DNA of 64,000 nt from an uncultured Oscillospiraceae bacterium (lineage in GTDB: Bacteria > Bacillota > Clostridia > Oscillospirales > Oscillospiraceae), in the NCBI GenBank assembly GCA_944387035.1, contig CALXDJ010000009.1, positions 1-64,000 on the forward strand, read 5' to 3'. A program made the translations under genes and the position numbers. Below the pieces are notes generated by a model, which saw only the letters and a list, made by a program, of their open reading frames with translations, had not been told where the DNA came from and did no database searches. Below, piece by piece: positions 9,277 through 17,986 of this stretch (its first letter is position 1; the number at the start of each line of letters is the position of its first letter).

Positions 9277-10083
9277 TCACTCCTTTTCTGCCTTCGTCTC
9301 GTAGGCGGGGGGCTCGGGACAATCCGTACTCTCCGCAGCATCTCCCGAACGCGCCCGCTGCAGATATCCCCGGGGCGTCACCATCCGGCCATTTAGCAGC
9401 ATGGTCTGCCGGTTGCCCACAAAAACGGTGGTAAACATATCCACCTCTTCATTATCCCGCAGCGCCTCCAGCGTCAAGGTCACCGCCTGCTCGCCCTCCC
9501 GGCCGATATTGCGGACAAAGCCGCATACCGTTTCGGCAGGTTTATGCCGCAGCAGAATATCACAAGCCCGGCGCAGGGCCTCGGCCCGCCCGCGGCTGCG
9601 GGGGTTATAAAGGCAAATAACAAAGTCCGCCTCGGCAGCAGCTTCCAACCGCCGGGAAATCGTCTGCCAGGGGGTCAGCAAATCGCTGAGCGAAATTACC
9701 GCAAAATCATGGGTCAGCGGCGCTCCCAGCACCGCCGCGCCGCCGCACGCGGCCGTGATCCCCGGAATCACCTCAATTTCAATGGGAGGGTACTCTTGGG
9801 CCACTTCGTACACCAGTCCCGCCATTCCGTAGATCCCGGCATCTCCCGAACAGACCACCGCCACGTTCTTTCCGCCGGCAGCGGCCGCTACCGCGGCGCG
9901 GCAGCGTGCCTCCTCCTGCTTCATTCCGGTGGAAATCATCTCCTTATTCGGAAATGCGTCGCGAATCAGCGCAATATAGGCAGAATATCCCACCACCAGA
10001 TCTGCTTGCGCAATGGCCTGCCGGGCTCGTCCAGTCAGATCTTCACCCGCGCCGGGCCCCAGGCCCACAACCGTCAGTTTCAT
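9277..10083 (-). CDS. cbiH: Cobalt-precorrin-3 (precorrin-3B) C17-methyltransferase
   Basis: 268 residues, a SAM-dependent methylase that also contracts the ring. VGLGPGAGEDLTGRARQAI at the N-terminus, CSGDAGIYGMAG and PGITAACGGAAVLGAPL are typical for CbiH/CobJ. It starts two bases after cbiG stops. The C-terminal tail of about 30 residues is charged and not conserved in the family. Confidence 0.93.
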   Translation of the reverse strand: MKLTVVGLGPGAGEDLTGRARQAIAQADLVVGYSAYIALIRDAFPNKEMISTGMKQEEARCRAAVAAAAGGKNVAVVCSGDAGIYGMAGLVYEVAQEYPPIEIEVIPGITAACGGAAVLGAPLTHDFAVISLSDLLTPWQTISRRLEAAAEADFVICLYNPRSRGRAEALRRACDILLRHKPAETVCGFVRNIGREGEQAVTLTLEALRDNEEVDMFTTVFVGNRQTMLLNGRMVTPRGYLQRARSGDAAESTDCPEPPAYETKAEKE

Positions 10084-10085
10084 AT

Positions 10086-11108
10086 TTATTCTTCACTTTC
10101 TTCGAATTTCAACACAGGATTCCGCCGTGCAATGGCCACCGTAACCCCGTTTTGCGCCCGTTTGGGCACCAGCAGGGTTCCGCCGCCGGCAAGGGCAGCC
10201 CGTTCACACACATTGTCCACTCCCATCACGGAGTAGACAAAGGATGACGCGGTAAAGGTCCCCGGCAGAGATCCCAACACCTGGGCAGAATAGGTCCGCA
10301 GCGGCCAGTTCTGCCGTTGGCAGTACCTGCACAGTCCTTCTTCATCGGCTTTTTGGTCAATGGTCGCCACTTCCAGCACTGCCGCCGTGTCGATCTCGGC
10401 CTCCTCCGCGGCAGCTTGTACCGCTTGCGCAATGGCCTCCTCCGTCGTTCCCCGCCGGCAGCCGATGCCCAGAACCAGGCATCGGGGGACCAGGCGGAGA
10501 ACCCGCGGCTGCGGCCGGTTATGGCAGGTCACCTGAATTTCCGGCAAAATGCCGGCCTGTTCCGTCAATCCAAACGGCAGGGCGCCTTCCACGGGAAACT
10601 CCGAGGAAAACCGAACCGATGCCCCGGCCAGCAGCGCAGCTGACACTTCTTTCGCCACTTGACGGTCCTTCAGCAAGAGTCCCTGCCTGCTCGCCCAGAC
10701 ATCCACCGCAAATCGGCCGTGGAGATCCGTAGCCGTGCTGATCACGGCCGTTCCCCCCGTTAATCCGGCGATGCGAGCGGCCAGCGAATTGGCTCCCCCC
10801 ACATGTCCCGAGAGCAGCGCCACGGCGTACTGTCCCGTTTCATCCACGCTGACTACCGCCGGATCACGGAACTTGTCCTGGACATGAGGCGCAATCGCCC
10901 GAACTGCGATTCCCGCAGCTCCTATAAACACCAATGCCCGTCCGGTTTCCCAATGACTGGCAGTCCAAGCTTCCAGGGAATCATAGGATGGCATTCCAGT
11001 GGACTGCGCCAAGCGCGCAGGCACATGCAGCGTTCCGCCCAAAGCGTCCGCCAGGCGTTTTCCCAGTGCGGCTCCTCCGGGCGTAAACGCCACCAATGCG
11101 CAAATCAT
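10086..11108 (-). CDS. cbiG: Cobalt-precorrin-5A hydrolase
   Basis: 340 residues. It opens the delta-lactone and releases C20 as acetaldehyde, a reaction specific to the anaerobic pathway. Visible are the N-terminal VFIGAAGIAVRAIAPH, the central LLSGHVGGAN and the C-terminal domain with VLGIGCRRGT. It overlaps cbiF by four bases (ATGA) and sits between cbiF and cbiH in pathway order. Confidence 0.94.
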   Translation of the reverse strand: MICALVAFTPGGAALGKRLADALGGTLHVPARLAQSTGMPSYDSLEAWTASHWETGRALVFIGAAGIAVRAIAPHVQDKFRDPAVVSVDETGQYAVALLSGHVGGANSLAARIAGLTGGTAVISTATDLHGRFAVDVWASRQGLLLKDRQVAKEVSAALLAGASVRFSSEFPVEGALPFGLTEQAGILPEIQVTCHNRPQPRVLRLVPRCLVLGIGCRRGTTEEAIAQAVQAAAEEAEIDTAAVLEVATIDQKADEEGLCRYCQRQNWPLRTYSAQVLGSLPGTFTASSFVYSVMGVDNVCERAALAGGGTLLVPKRAQNGVTVAIARRNPVLKFEESEE

Positions 11109-11863
11109 GAGCGCCCCTCCCGATACCCATGGGTAAAGGCAGGGTCATAGAGTTTGGAGCGTTCGTAGGCACCTTCCAGAAACGCTCCTACCGTAATCAG
11201 TGCCATGCGGGTAATCTGATGCTCCCGGGCTGTCCGGGCCAGGGTCCCCACCGTGCAGCGGAACACCTGCTCATCCGGCCAGGTCGCTTTGTAGACGATG
11301 GCCGCCGGCGTATCAGGGGTATATGCTCCCCCAGCCAGCAATTCCCGCTCCACTTCTTCCAAAAGCCCCGTGGAGAGGAAGAGCGTCATCGTGCAGCCAT
11401 GACGGGCCATTTCCCGCAGCCGCTCCCGCTCCGGAACTGGCGTCCGCCCTTCCATCCGGGTGATGATCACACTCTGGCTCACCTGCGGCAATGTATACTC
11501 CGCTTTCAGTGCCGCAGCCGCCCCGGAAAACGCCGAGACGCCAGGCGTCACATCATAGGGAATGCCCCGCTCTTCCAGCGCATCCATCTGCTCCCGAATG
11601 GCGCCGTACAGGGCAGGGTCCCCGGTGTGCAGGCGGACGGTGTCCACGCCTTCCTGTTCTCCCTGGCGCATCACATCCAGGACTTCCTCCAGCGTCATTC
11701 CTGCGCTGTCATAAACCCGGCAGCCTTCCTGTTTGTATGCCAGCAGGGCGGGATTGACCAAACTGCCCGCGTAGATGATCTGTCCGGCGAGCCCCAGCAG
11801 CCGGGCTCCCCGCACCGTAATCAAATCTTCCGCGCCAGGCCCCGCTCCAATGAAATGAATCAT
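11105..11863 (-). CDS. cbiF: Cobalt-precorrin-4 C11-methyltransferase
   Basis: 252 residues, a SAM-dependent methylase with HFIGAGPGAEDLITVRG, YAGSLV, LHTGDPALYGAI and PGVSAFSGAAA, all diagnostic of CbiF/CobM. ATG 11863 follows AAGGAGG; an upstream in-frame extension has no ribosome site. The 133 bases between this gene and cobC are the longest internal gap in the first half of the operon and contain only a 34-codon open frame that I do not call. Confidence 0.95.
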   Translation of the reverse strand: MIHFIGAGPGAEDLITVRGARLLGLAGQIIYAGSLVNPALLAYKQEGCRVYDSAGMTLEEVLDVMRQGEQEGVDTVRLHTGDPALYGAIREQMDALEERGIPYDVTPGVSAFSGAAAALKAEYTLPQVSQSVIITRMEGRTPVPERERLREMARHGCTMTLFLSTGLLEEVERELLAGGAYTPDTPAAIVYKATWPDEQVFRCTVGTLARTAREHQITRMALITVGAFLEGAYERSKLYDPAFTHGYREGRS

Positions 11864-11996
11864 GAGATTGCCTCCTTTATCCTGTTGCGCTCCACCGCCG
11901 CGGCGGTTCCAAAGACGCTGCATCTATTTTTCGCGCCGTCTCTTCGCCGGAAGAGAAACCGGACTTCACCGCTTCTTCCATCCGGCAGGACGCCGC

Positions 11997-12575
11997 TCAC
12001 TCCGGCGTCCGGATTTCTTCCACATGCAAGATGCCCTCCCGGCAGGAGCAGCGAACATACCCGCCGTTGCCGATGTGGTAGTCATAAAAATTCCGGGCCG
12101 GTCTGGCGTAGGCTTCCAGCAGCGCCATAATCACGCCGCCGTGGATCACCCACGCCGTATGGATGTCCGGCGGCAGCAAGGGCTCTATCCGCCGGAATCC
12201 TGCGCAGCAGCGGGCCTGAAACTCCGCCAGCTGCTCTCCGCCCGGCACCGGCCCCCGGCACCCGGAATCCACCCAGGCCCGGTAGTCCGGATCTTCTTCC
12301 ATCTCTTGGGCAGTTTTTCCCTCGAAGATTCCAAAATCCGTCTCCCGCCATTCCGGAATCACCTGATAGGGCATCGCCGGGAATGCCAGCTGCGCGGTTT
12401 GTCTGGCCCGAAGCGCGGGACTGACCAGCAGGGCATCCACATGCAGTCCTTGCTGCTGCAGCCACAGTGCCTGCAGCCGGCCCTGTTCGCAAAGCGGCTC
12501 ATCCGTGCGGCCGATATACCGCCGCTCCAAATTGCTGGCTGTGGCACCGTGCCGAATCAAAATGATTTCTTTCAC
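11997..12575 (-). CDS. cobC: Alpha-ribazole phosphatase (histidine phosphatase family)
   Basis: 192 residues, dephosphorylating alpha-ribazole-phosphate or adenosylcobalamin-phosphate late in B12 assembly. The catalytic LIRHGATASN motif is at the N-terminus, followed by GRTDEPL and a second catalytic region with WVIHGGVIMALL. It starts at GTG 12575, which overlaps the cobS stop as GTGA; GGAGGT lies 8 bases upstream. The family includes general phosphoglycerate mutases, but the operon supports this role. Confidence 0.88.
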   Translation of the reverse strand: MKEIILIRHGATASNLERRYIGRTDEPLCEQGRLQALWLQQQGLHVDALLVSPALRARQTAQLAFPAMPYQVIPEWRETDFGIFEGKTAQEMEEDPDYRAWVDSGCRGPVPGGEQLAEFQARCCAGFRRIEPLLPPDIHTAWVIHGGVIMALLEAYARPARNFYDYHIGNGGYVRCSCREGILHVEEIRTPE

Positions 12576-13336
12576 GCCAGCAAACCTCCAACCCAGCAGC
12601 CCGCGGCAGCCGACAGCTCGCATACCTGAAGGAAAAATCCCGCGGTATCGCCCGTCGCTCCGCCAAACTGGCGCATCGCCATCCGGCGGTACGCCGCCAC
12701 ACTGATCAGTCCCGCAGCGACCGCACCGGTCCCGGCTGCGGGCGAAAGCATCACCATGCCGCTGCCTGCCAGCACAGCCGTCAGCCCTGTGGCTGCCACT
12801 GCGGCCGAGGTCCGTGCGGAACTGGTAAAGGTCGCCAGCATCCCGCTACCCCGGGCGTTGGGCATGGTAATGGCGCACAGAGCGGAAAGCGCCCTGGAAA
12901 ATGCAAATACGGGATACAGCGCCGCCACCTGTCCGGCAGTGTATATTTCCACATACAGCCCAAAGAGCAGCATAAACCAGATTCCACAGTAAATTCCCGC
13001 AAAGGCACCGCAGTGGGAATCCTTCAAAATGGCCAGCTTCTTTTCCCTGGGCTGATGGGATGCCAACGCATCCACAGTGTCCATATACCCATCCAGATGA
13101 ATGCCCCCGGTCAGCAGCAGCGGCAGGCAAACTGCCCCGCAGGCAAACAGGACACTGCCAACACCGGCAGCCCGGCAAATCCAGTTCCAACCCCACAGCA
13201 CAATGCCGCACACCACACCGACTGCCGGGAACCAGCAGATGGCGTAGCGGGTTCTGGGATCCCCCCAGGCCGGCTGCGGCGTCGGCAGCACACTGTAAGT
13301 GGACAGCGCCGCCCAAAGCGGTTCAAGCCAACGCAT
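12572..13336 (-). CDS. cobS: Adenosylcobinamide-GDP ribazoletransferase
   Basis: 254 residues, an integral membrane enzyme joining adenosylcobinamide-GDP with alpha-ribazole. Several hydrophobic helices are visible, and the CobS motif GGIHLDGYMDTVDAL with the nearby KDSHCGAFA binds Mg2+ and substrate. ATG 13336 is chosen for its GGGGGGAG ribosome site; it overlaps the end of cobU by 14 bases. The longer open frame upstream is not conserved. Confidence 0.93.
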   Translation of the reverse strand: MRWLEPLWAALSTYSVLPTPQPAWGDPRTRYAICWFPAVGVVCGIVLWGWNWICRAAGVGSVLFACGAVCLPLLLTGGIHLDGYMDTVDALASHQPREKKLAILKDSHCGAFAGIYCGIWFMLLFGLYVEIYTAGQVAALYPVFAFSRALSALCAITMPNARGSGMLATFTSSARTSAAVAATGLTAVLAGSGMVMLSPAAGTGAVAAGLISVAAYRRMAMRQFGGATGDTAGFFLQVCELSAAAGCWVGGLLA

Positions 13337-13844
13337 CCACTCCCCCCTTTCGCCAGCAGGCAACTCCGTCACGGAGCTCCGCAGCCGCATCCGCCTGGCG
13401 GAACAGCTCCTCATTGAGCGCATCCAGCCCCCGGATATACTCCGCAGTTTCTCCTGTATATTGTTCCGCCTGCAGCCCCGAAATGGTCACCACTGTCAGG
13501 ACGCGGCACCGATTCTGCAATTTCCGGATTTCTGCCAGGGCTGTTTTTTCATCTCCGTGTGTTTCGAAGAAGAGATTGGCCAGCAGATTGGACGCATCCT
13601 CCAGCAGTACTGCGCTTTCCGCTTCCACCGGCGCACGGTCAATTCCGTGCGCCAGTTCCAGGGTGGTAAAGCCCAGATCCGCCCGCTGCAGGCGGTGCTT
13701 TTCAATCCGGCGGTAATTCTCCTCCGTCTGGGGAACCATGGTGGCAATGTAATAGCGCTGTCCCGGTATGCGGCTCATCAGTGATTCGGCAAACGCGCTC
13801 TTTCCGCTCTCGTTGGGGCCGGACACCACGATCAGTTTTCCCAT
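13323..13844 (-). CDS. cobU: Adenosylcobinamide kinase / guanylyltransferase-like protein
   Basis: 173 residues. By position between cobT and cobS and by the segments YYIATM, RRIEKHRLQR and LEDASNLLANLF, this is CobU, which phosphorylates adenosylcobinamide and transfers GMP. The P-loop reads GPNESGKS rather than the usual GGARSGKS, and the block after it is also divergent (QTEENYRRI). The core GKS and the His region are kept, so activity is likely, but the protein is unusually diverged. It overlaps the cobT end by 13 bases. Confidence 0.82.
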   Translation of the reverse strand: MGKLIVVSGPNESGKSAFAESLMSRIPGQRYYIATMVPQTEENYRRIEKHRLQRADLGFTTLELAHGIDRAPVEAESAVLLEDASNLLANLFFETHGDEKTALAEIRKLQNRCRVLTVVTISGLQAEQYTGETAEYIRGLDALNEELFRQADAAAELRDGVACWRKGGVDALA

Positions 13845-14887
13845 GGTGTATATGCCTCCACCTGAATCTGTTCAAACCGCGCCGCCCGGTGATATACCGC
13901 CGCCGCCAAATCCAGCAGCGGGAACAGAGCCACCGCTCCGGTGCCCTCTCCCAGGCGCATGTCCGCATGCAGCGGCGCGGACAAGCCCAGTTCCTCCATC
14001 AGCAGTTTTCCGGCCGGTTCGGCACTGACATGGGAGGCCAGCAGATAGGTGCCTGCCGCCGGACACATCCGCACCGCGCACAACGCCGCCACTGAGGAAA
14101 TCAGTCCATCTATGACGACCGGCACATGAAACGCCGCTCCTCCCAGAAACGCGCCCGTCATGGCAGCCAGGTCGAACCCGCCTACCTTGGCCAGCACATC
14201 CAGCGGATCTTGCGGGTCCGGCCGATTGACCTCCAGTGCCCGGGCAATGATCTGCTGCTTATGTACCAGTCCCGCATCACTCAGGCCGGAGCCGCGCCCG
14301 GTTACCCGTTCCACCGGCTGGCGGAGCAATACGCTGGCCACCGCACTGGACGTGGTGGTATTTCCAATTCCCGCCTCGCCGGTGGCAATCACCCGATAGC
14401 CTTCCTCCACGCGCTTGCGGACCAGTTCCATGCCGGTCCACACAGCCTGCTGCGCCGTCTGGCGGGACATGGCCGGTCCCAGTGAAATGTCGCCGGTCCC
14501 GCTGCCCAGGCGGCAGTCCATTACCCCCGGAACCGGTTGAAGCATGCCCATGTCAACCGGATATACATCCGCTCCGCAGGCCTGGGCCATGACGCTGACG
14601 CTGGTGGTTCCGGCCGCCAGTGACCGGGCAATCGCCCCGGTCACTTCGCTGCCGCTTTGGGCCACGCCCTGCGCCACCACTCCGTTATCCGCGCAAAACA
14701 CCAGAATACACTTTTTCCCCACGTCGATCTGCGCCGTTCCGGATGCCGCCGCTACCCGGCACAAAAGCGTTTCCAGTTTTCCCAGACTCCCCAGAGGTTT
14801 GGCGATCTGATTCAACTGTGCCTGGCAGGCCGCATAGGCCGCCTGGTCTGCGGGCTTAATCCCCGCAATCCGTTCCATCAGTTCCAT
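13832..14887 (-). CDS. cobT: Nicotinate-nucleotide--dimethylbenzimidazole phosphoribosyltransferase
   Basis: 351 residues. It activates the lower-ligand base to its alpha-ribotide. KPLGSLGKLE, FCADNGVVAQGV, MGIGNTT-like GEAGIGNTTTSSA and the C-terminal GEGTGAVALFPLLD, with the catalytic Glu, are present. ATG 14887 follows GGAAGGAAG; an upstream TTG overlaps cobO but lacks a ribosome site. No DMB-synthesis gene (bluB or bzaABCDE) is in the window, so the base must be made elsewhere or scavenged, or be a different one. Confidence 0.94.
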   Translation of the reverse strand: MELMERIAGIKPADQAAYAACQAQLNQIAKPLGSLGKLETLLCRVAAASGTAQIDVGKKCILVFCADNGVVAQGVAQSGSEVTGAIARSLAAGTTSVSVMAQACGADVYPVDMGMLQPVPGVMDCRLGSGTGDISLGPAMSRQTAQQAVWTGMELVRKRVEEGYRVIATGEAGIGNTTTSSAVASVLLRQPVERVTGRGSGLSDAGLVHKQQIIARALEVNRPDPQDPLDVLAKVGGFDLAAMTGAFLGGAAFHVPVVIDGLISSVAALCAVRMCPAAGTYLLASHVSAEPAGKLLMEELGLSAPLHADMRLGEGTGAVALFPLLDLAAAVYHRAARFEQIQVEAYTPWEN

Positions 14888-14913
14888 GTGCGCACTTCCT
14901 TCCGATCTGCGAT

Positions 14914-15444
14914 TCAATACTCGATGCCCCGCCTGGCACCCACTCCCTGGTCATAGGGATGCTTTATTTTCTGCATCTGCGTCACATAATCCGCAAGGTC
15001 CACCAGCGTCCGGTCCGGATTCCGCCCGGTCAGCACCACTTCCAGGCCATCCGGCCGGGTGCGGAGCAGCTCCACCAACCGCTGCGTTTGAATCATGCCG
15101 TGGCTGCATGCGGAAACCGCCTCATCCAGCACCCACAGCCCGGCGCCGTCCCATGCCGCGGCCCGTGCCTGCTCCAGAAGCGCTGTATACTCCTGCTTTG
15201 CAAGCTGCCGCTCCGCTTCATCCATTTTGGCAAATCTGTGGTGGGGATGCGCCGCCTCCACGACCTGTACCTGCGGCAGCTGCCGCAGAATCTGCAGTTC
15301 TGAGGAGGTCCCGGTCTTGAAAAACTGCGTGAATACCACCCGCGCTCCGGCACCTGCTGCCCGGATGCACAATCCCACTGCGGCAGTGGTCTTTCCCTTT
15401 CCGTCTCCGCAATAAAGGTGAATCCGTCCCGGCGTTCCCCACAT
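14914..15444 (-). CDS. cobO: Cob(I)yrinic acid a,c-diamide adenosyltransferase (CobA/BtuR type)
   Basis: 176 residues. It transfers the adenosyl group of ATP to reduced cobalt. The P-loop GDGKGKTTAAVG near the N-terminus, the central HPHHRF-containing region, and LDEAVSACSHGMI followed by LTGRNPD match the CobO/BtuR family. It lies three bases after cbiP. Confidence 0.94.
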   Translation of the reverse strand: MWGTPGRIHLYCGDGKGKTTAAVGLCIRAAGAGARVVFTQFFKTGTSSELQILRQLPQVQVVEAAHPHHRFAKMDEAERQLAKQEYTALLEQARAAAWDGAGLWVLDEAVSACSHGMIQTQRLVELLRTRPDGLEVVLTGRNPDRTLVDLADYVTQMQKIKHPYDQGVGARRGIEY

Positions 15445-15447
15445 CGC

Positions 15448-16914
15448 TTATTCCTCCCGCTTCAAAATCCGGTAAATCCGTTCCATGTCCAGTCCCTGGC
15501 GTACCGTCCGGGCCAGCAGGTCGTACTGCTGCTGCCGGTACTGCGTCATATCAAAGGCGCCCAGTCCTTCCGGATCAATTCCCTGCCGGAGACATACCGC
15601 CCGCAAAACCGCATCCGCCACTCCCGGGGCATCGAACAGTCCATGGATGTAACTGCCGTATACATTGCCGCCGCCGTTGATGGCCGGCCGTTCCTCCCGG
15701 CTTCGGCCCATATGAATCTCATATCCTTCATACCGCAGGCCGTTGAGCGGCTCCAAGACCCCCGTCACGCCAGAAAATGTGCCGCTGGTCTGCCGCTGGA
15801 CTTTTTCCGGTGCAAAGACGGTCTCCATCTCCAGCAGTCCCATGCCCTTCATCCGGGTAATTCCACAGGCCTCCACCTGTTCGGGATCCTCGATCTGGCT
15901 CCCCAGCATCTGGTATCCGCCGCAGATGCCCATCAGCAGCGTTCCAGCCTCTGCGGCGCGCAGCAGGGCCGCTTCCAGCCCGCTTTGCCGCAGCCACGCC
16001 AGATCGGCCAGCGTGCTTTTTGTTCCCGGCAGCAAAATCAGATCCGGCCGTCCCAGATCTCCCACGCAGTCCACATACCGTACGGATACATTTTCATACC
16101 GCTCAAACGGCGAGAAATCCGTGAAGTTGGAAATCCGGGGCAGGCGAATCACCGCAACATCCAGCAGCTTGCGGGCACAGCGCCGGTCAAAGCGCCGGGA
16201 CAGGCTGTCCTCTTCATCAATGTCCACCTGCGTGTACGGGACCACTCCCACTACCGGAATGCCGCACAGCGCTTCCAGCTGCGCAAGGCCGGGCTCCAGA
16301 ATTGCGCGGTCTCCCCGGAACTTATTAATAATCAGTCCCTTGACTCTCCGCCGCTCCGACTCCTCCAACAGCGCGATCGTACCATAGAGCTGGGCAAACA
16401 CACCGCCCCGGTCAATGTCTCCCACCAGCAGCACCGGCGCATCCACCATCTCGGCAAGCCCCATGTTTACGAAATCATTCTGCCGGAGATTGATTTCCGC
16501 AGGGCTGCCCGCCCCCTCGATCACCACAAGGTCATACGCTTCTTCCAGGCTGTGGTAGGCCTCCAGAACGGCGGGAACCAGCGCCTGCTTTTTTTGATAG
16601 TACTCTGCGGCGCTCAAATTCCCTATGGGCCGTCCGTTGACGATCACCTGGCTGCCCGCATCCGTGGTGGGTTTGAGCAAAATGGGGTTCATGCTCACGT
16701 CCGGCTCGATGCCTGCCGCCTCCGCCTGCACCACCTGCGCCCGTCCCATCTCCCCGCCTTGCGCGGTAATAAAGGAATTGAGCGCCATATTCTGACTTTT
16801 GAAGGGGGCTACTCGGTATCCATCCTGATGGAAAATCCGGCAAAGACCGGCTGCCAGCAGACTTTTCCCCACATTGGACATGGTCCCCTGAATCATGATG
16901 CTCTGCGCCGCCAT
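15448..16914 (-). CDS. cbiP: Cobyric acid synthase
   Basis: 488 residues. It amidates side chains b, d, e and g of the corrin ring with glutamine and ATP. The N-terminal dethiobiotin-synthetase-like domain shows MIQGTMSNVGKSLLAAG and FKSQNMALNS; the C-terminal glutaminase domain shows the nucleophile in MGICGGYQMLG and a late His in YGSYIHGLFD. ATG 16914 is behind GGAGG; an upstream TTG start overlapping cobD is less likely. Confidence 0.95.
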   Translation of the reverse strand: MAAQSIMIQGTMSNVGKSLLAAGLCRIFHQDGYRVAPFKSQNMALNSFITAQGGEMGRAQVVQAEAAGIEPDVSMNPILLKPTTDAGSQVIVNGRPIGNLSAAEYYQKKQALVPAVLEAYHSLEEAYDLVVIEGAGSPAEINLRQNDFVNMGLAEMVDAPVLLVGDIDRGGVFAQLYGTIALLEESERRRVKGLIINKFRGDRAILEPGLAQLEALCGIPVVGVVPYTQVDIDEEDSLSRRFDRRCARKLLDVAVIRLPRISNFTDFSPFERYENVSVRYVDCVGDLGRPDLILLPGTKSTLADLAWLRQSGLEAALLRAAEAGTLLMGICGGYQMLGSQIEDPEQVEACGITRMKGMGLLEMETVFAPEKVQRQTSGTFSGVTGVLEPLNGLRYEGYEIHMGRSREERPAINGGGNVYGSYIHGLFDAPGVADAVLRAVCLRQGIDPEGLGAFDMTQYRQQQYDLLARTVRQGLDMERIYRILKREE

Positions 16915-16915
16915 T

Positions 16916-17986
16916 TCATTCCTCCTCTGCAATTCTGCGCAGCGCCGCCACCAGCAGGCGGTTTTCTTCCGGCCGCTTCACTGCAATCCGATACCAGCCC
17001 TGTCCCAAACCCGGATAGTTGGCACAGCGCCGAATCAAAATTCCCTGCTCCAACAACGCCTCATACAGGGGACGATCACAGTAAAACAGCATGTAGTTGG
17101 CCTGGGACGGACAAATCCGTGCCCCCAGATACTCCCGCAGTGCCCTTTCCAGATATGCCCGTTCCTGTACAATCAGCTTCCTGGCCTCAGCCAGATACGC
17201 GTTTTCTCCCAACGCTGCCTCTCCTGCTTTCTGCGCCGGCAGCGACACGTTCCACGCCTGGACCATCCGGCTCATCTGCGCCAGCAACGCCCGGTCGGCG
17301 CTTATGCCGTACCCCAGCCGCAAGCCGGCCATAGCGTAGCTTTTCGTAAACGCCTTGAGCAAAAACAGCCCCGGCCAGTCCAGCAAATAGGACTGGAACG
17401 ATGCTTCCCGCCCCTGGTCCGATAAATCCAGAAAGCATTCATCCACAAACAGCCGTTTCCCCTGCCGTCGGCACTGCTCCACAATCCGCTCCCGCAGCAC
17501 CGGATCCACCAGCCGCCCTGTGGGATTATTGGGATGGCACAAAAACAGCACATCCGGAGCCTGCTGTTCGAGAAAGGAGAGCACATCCTCCTCCAGCGCA
17601 AACCCCCGGTCCGGAGAAAGCGGATATCGCACCACCGTGCACCCCACTGCCTCCAGCGATGCTGTGTACTCGCAGAACGTCGGCGCCAGCTCCATCGCCC
17701 GGCGGGGGCGCAGAGCCTGGCAATACGAATGGATCAGCTCCGCCGCCCCGTTTCCGCACAGGAGATTCTCCTGCGCGACTCCTTCCCATTGGGCAATGGC
17801 ACCGGTCAGCTCCCGGCAAAACGGGTCCGGGTAGCACGCAAGCTGTCCAATGGACTCCTGCACGGCGCGGCACACTGCCTCCGGAGGCCCCAGCGGGTTG
17901 GTATTGACAGAAAAATCTGCCGCGATCTGCATGCCATACCCATCTCCGCCGTGGGGGTTTTTCTGTTCATATAACAACGCCTCCAC
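16916..17986 (-). CDS. cobD: L-threonine-O-3-phosphate decarboxylase (aminotransferase fold)
   Basis: About 356 residues, a PLP enzyme supplying (R)-1-amino-2-propanol phosphate for the nucleotide loop. It has PHGGD at the N-terminus, ADFSVNTNPLGPP, LFLCHPNNPTGRL, and the PLP lysine in FTKSYAMAGLRLGYG. The start is uncertain: GTG 17986 or TTG 17977, the latter better spaced from GAGGAGG; both overlap the end of cbiB. It resembles histidinol-phosphate aminotransferases, but the operon decides the call. Confidence 0.88.
   Translation of the reverse strand: MEALLYEQKNPHGGDGYGMQIAADFSVNTNPLGPPEAVCRAVQESIGQLACYPDPFCRELTGAIAQWEGVAQENLLCGNGAAELIHSYCQALRPRRAMELAPTFCEYTASLEAVGCTVVRYPLSPDRGFALEEDVLSFLEQQAPDVLFLCHPNNPTGRLVDPVLRERIVEQCRRQGKRLFVDECFLDLSDQGREASFQSYLLDWPGLFLLKAFTKSYAMAGLRLGYGISADRALLAQMSRMVQAWNVSLPAQKAGEAALGENAYLAEARKLIVQERAYLERALREYLGARICPSQANYMLFYCDRPLYEALLEQGILIRRCANYPGLGQGWYRIAVKRPEENRLLVAALRRIAEEE

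Noticed and set aside
11879-11980. 34-codon minus-strand open frame between cobC and cbiF
   Set aside because: It ends just before the cbiF ribosome site, but has no clear ribosome site of its own and no recognisable product.
15418-17334. 638-codon plus-strand open frame
   Set aside because: Antisense to cbiP and cobD, both well supported by motifs and overlaps.
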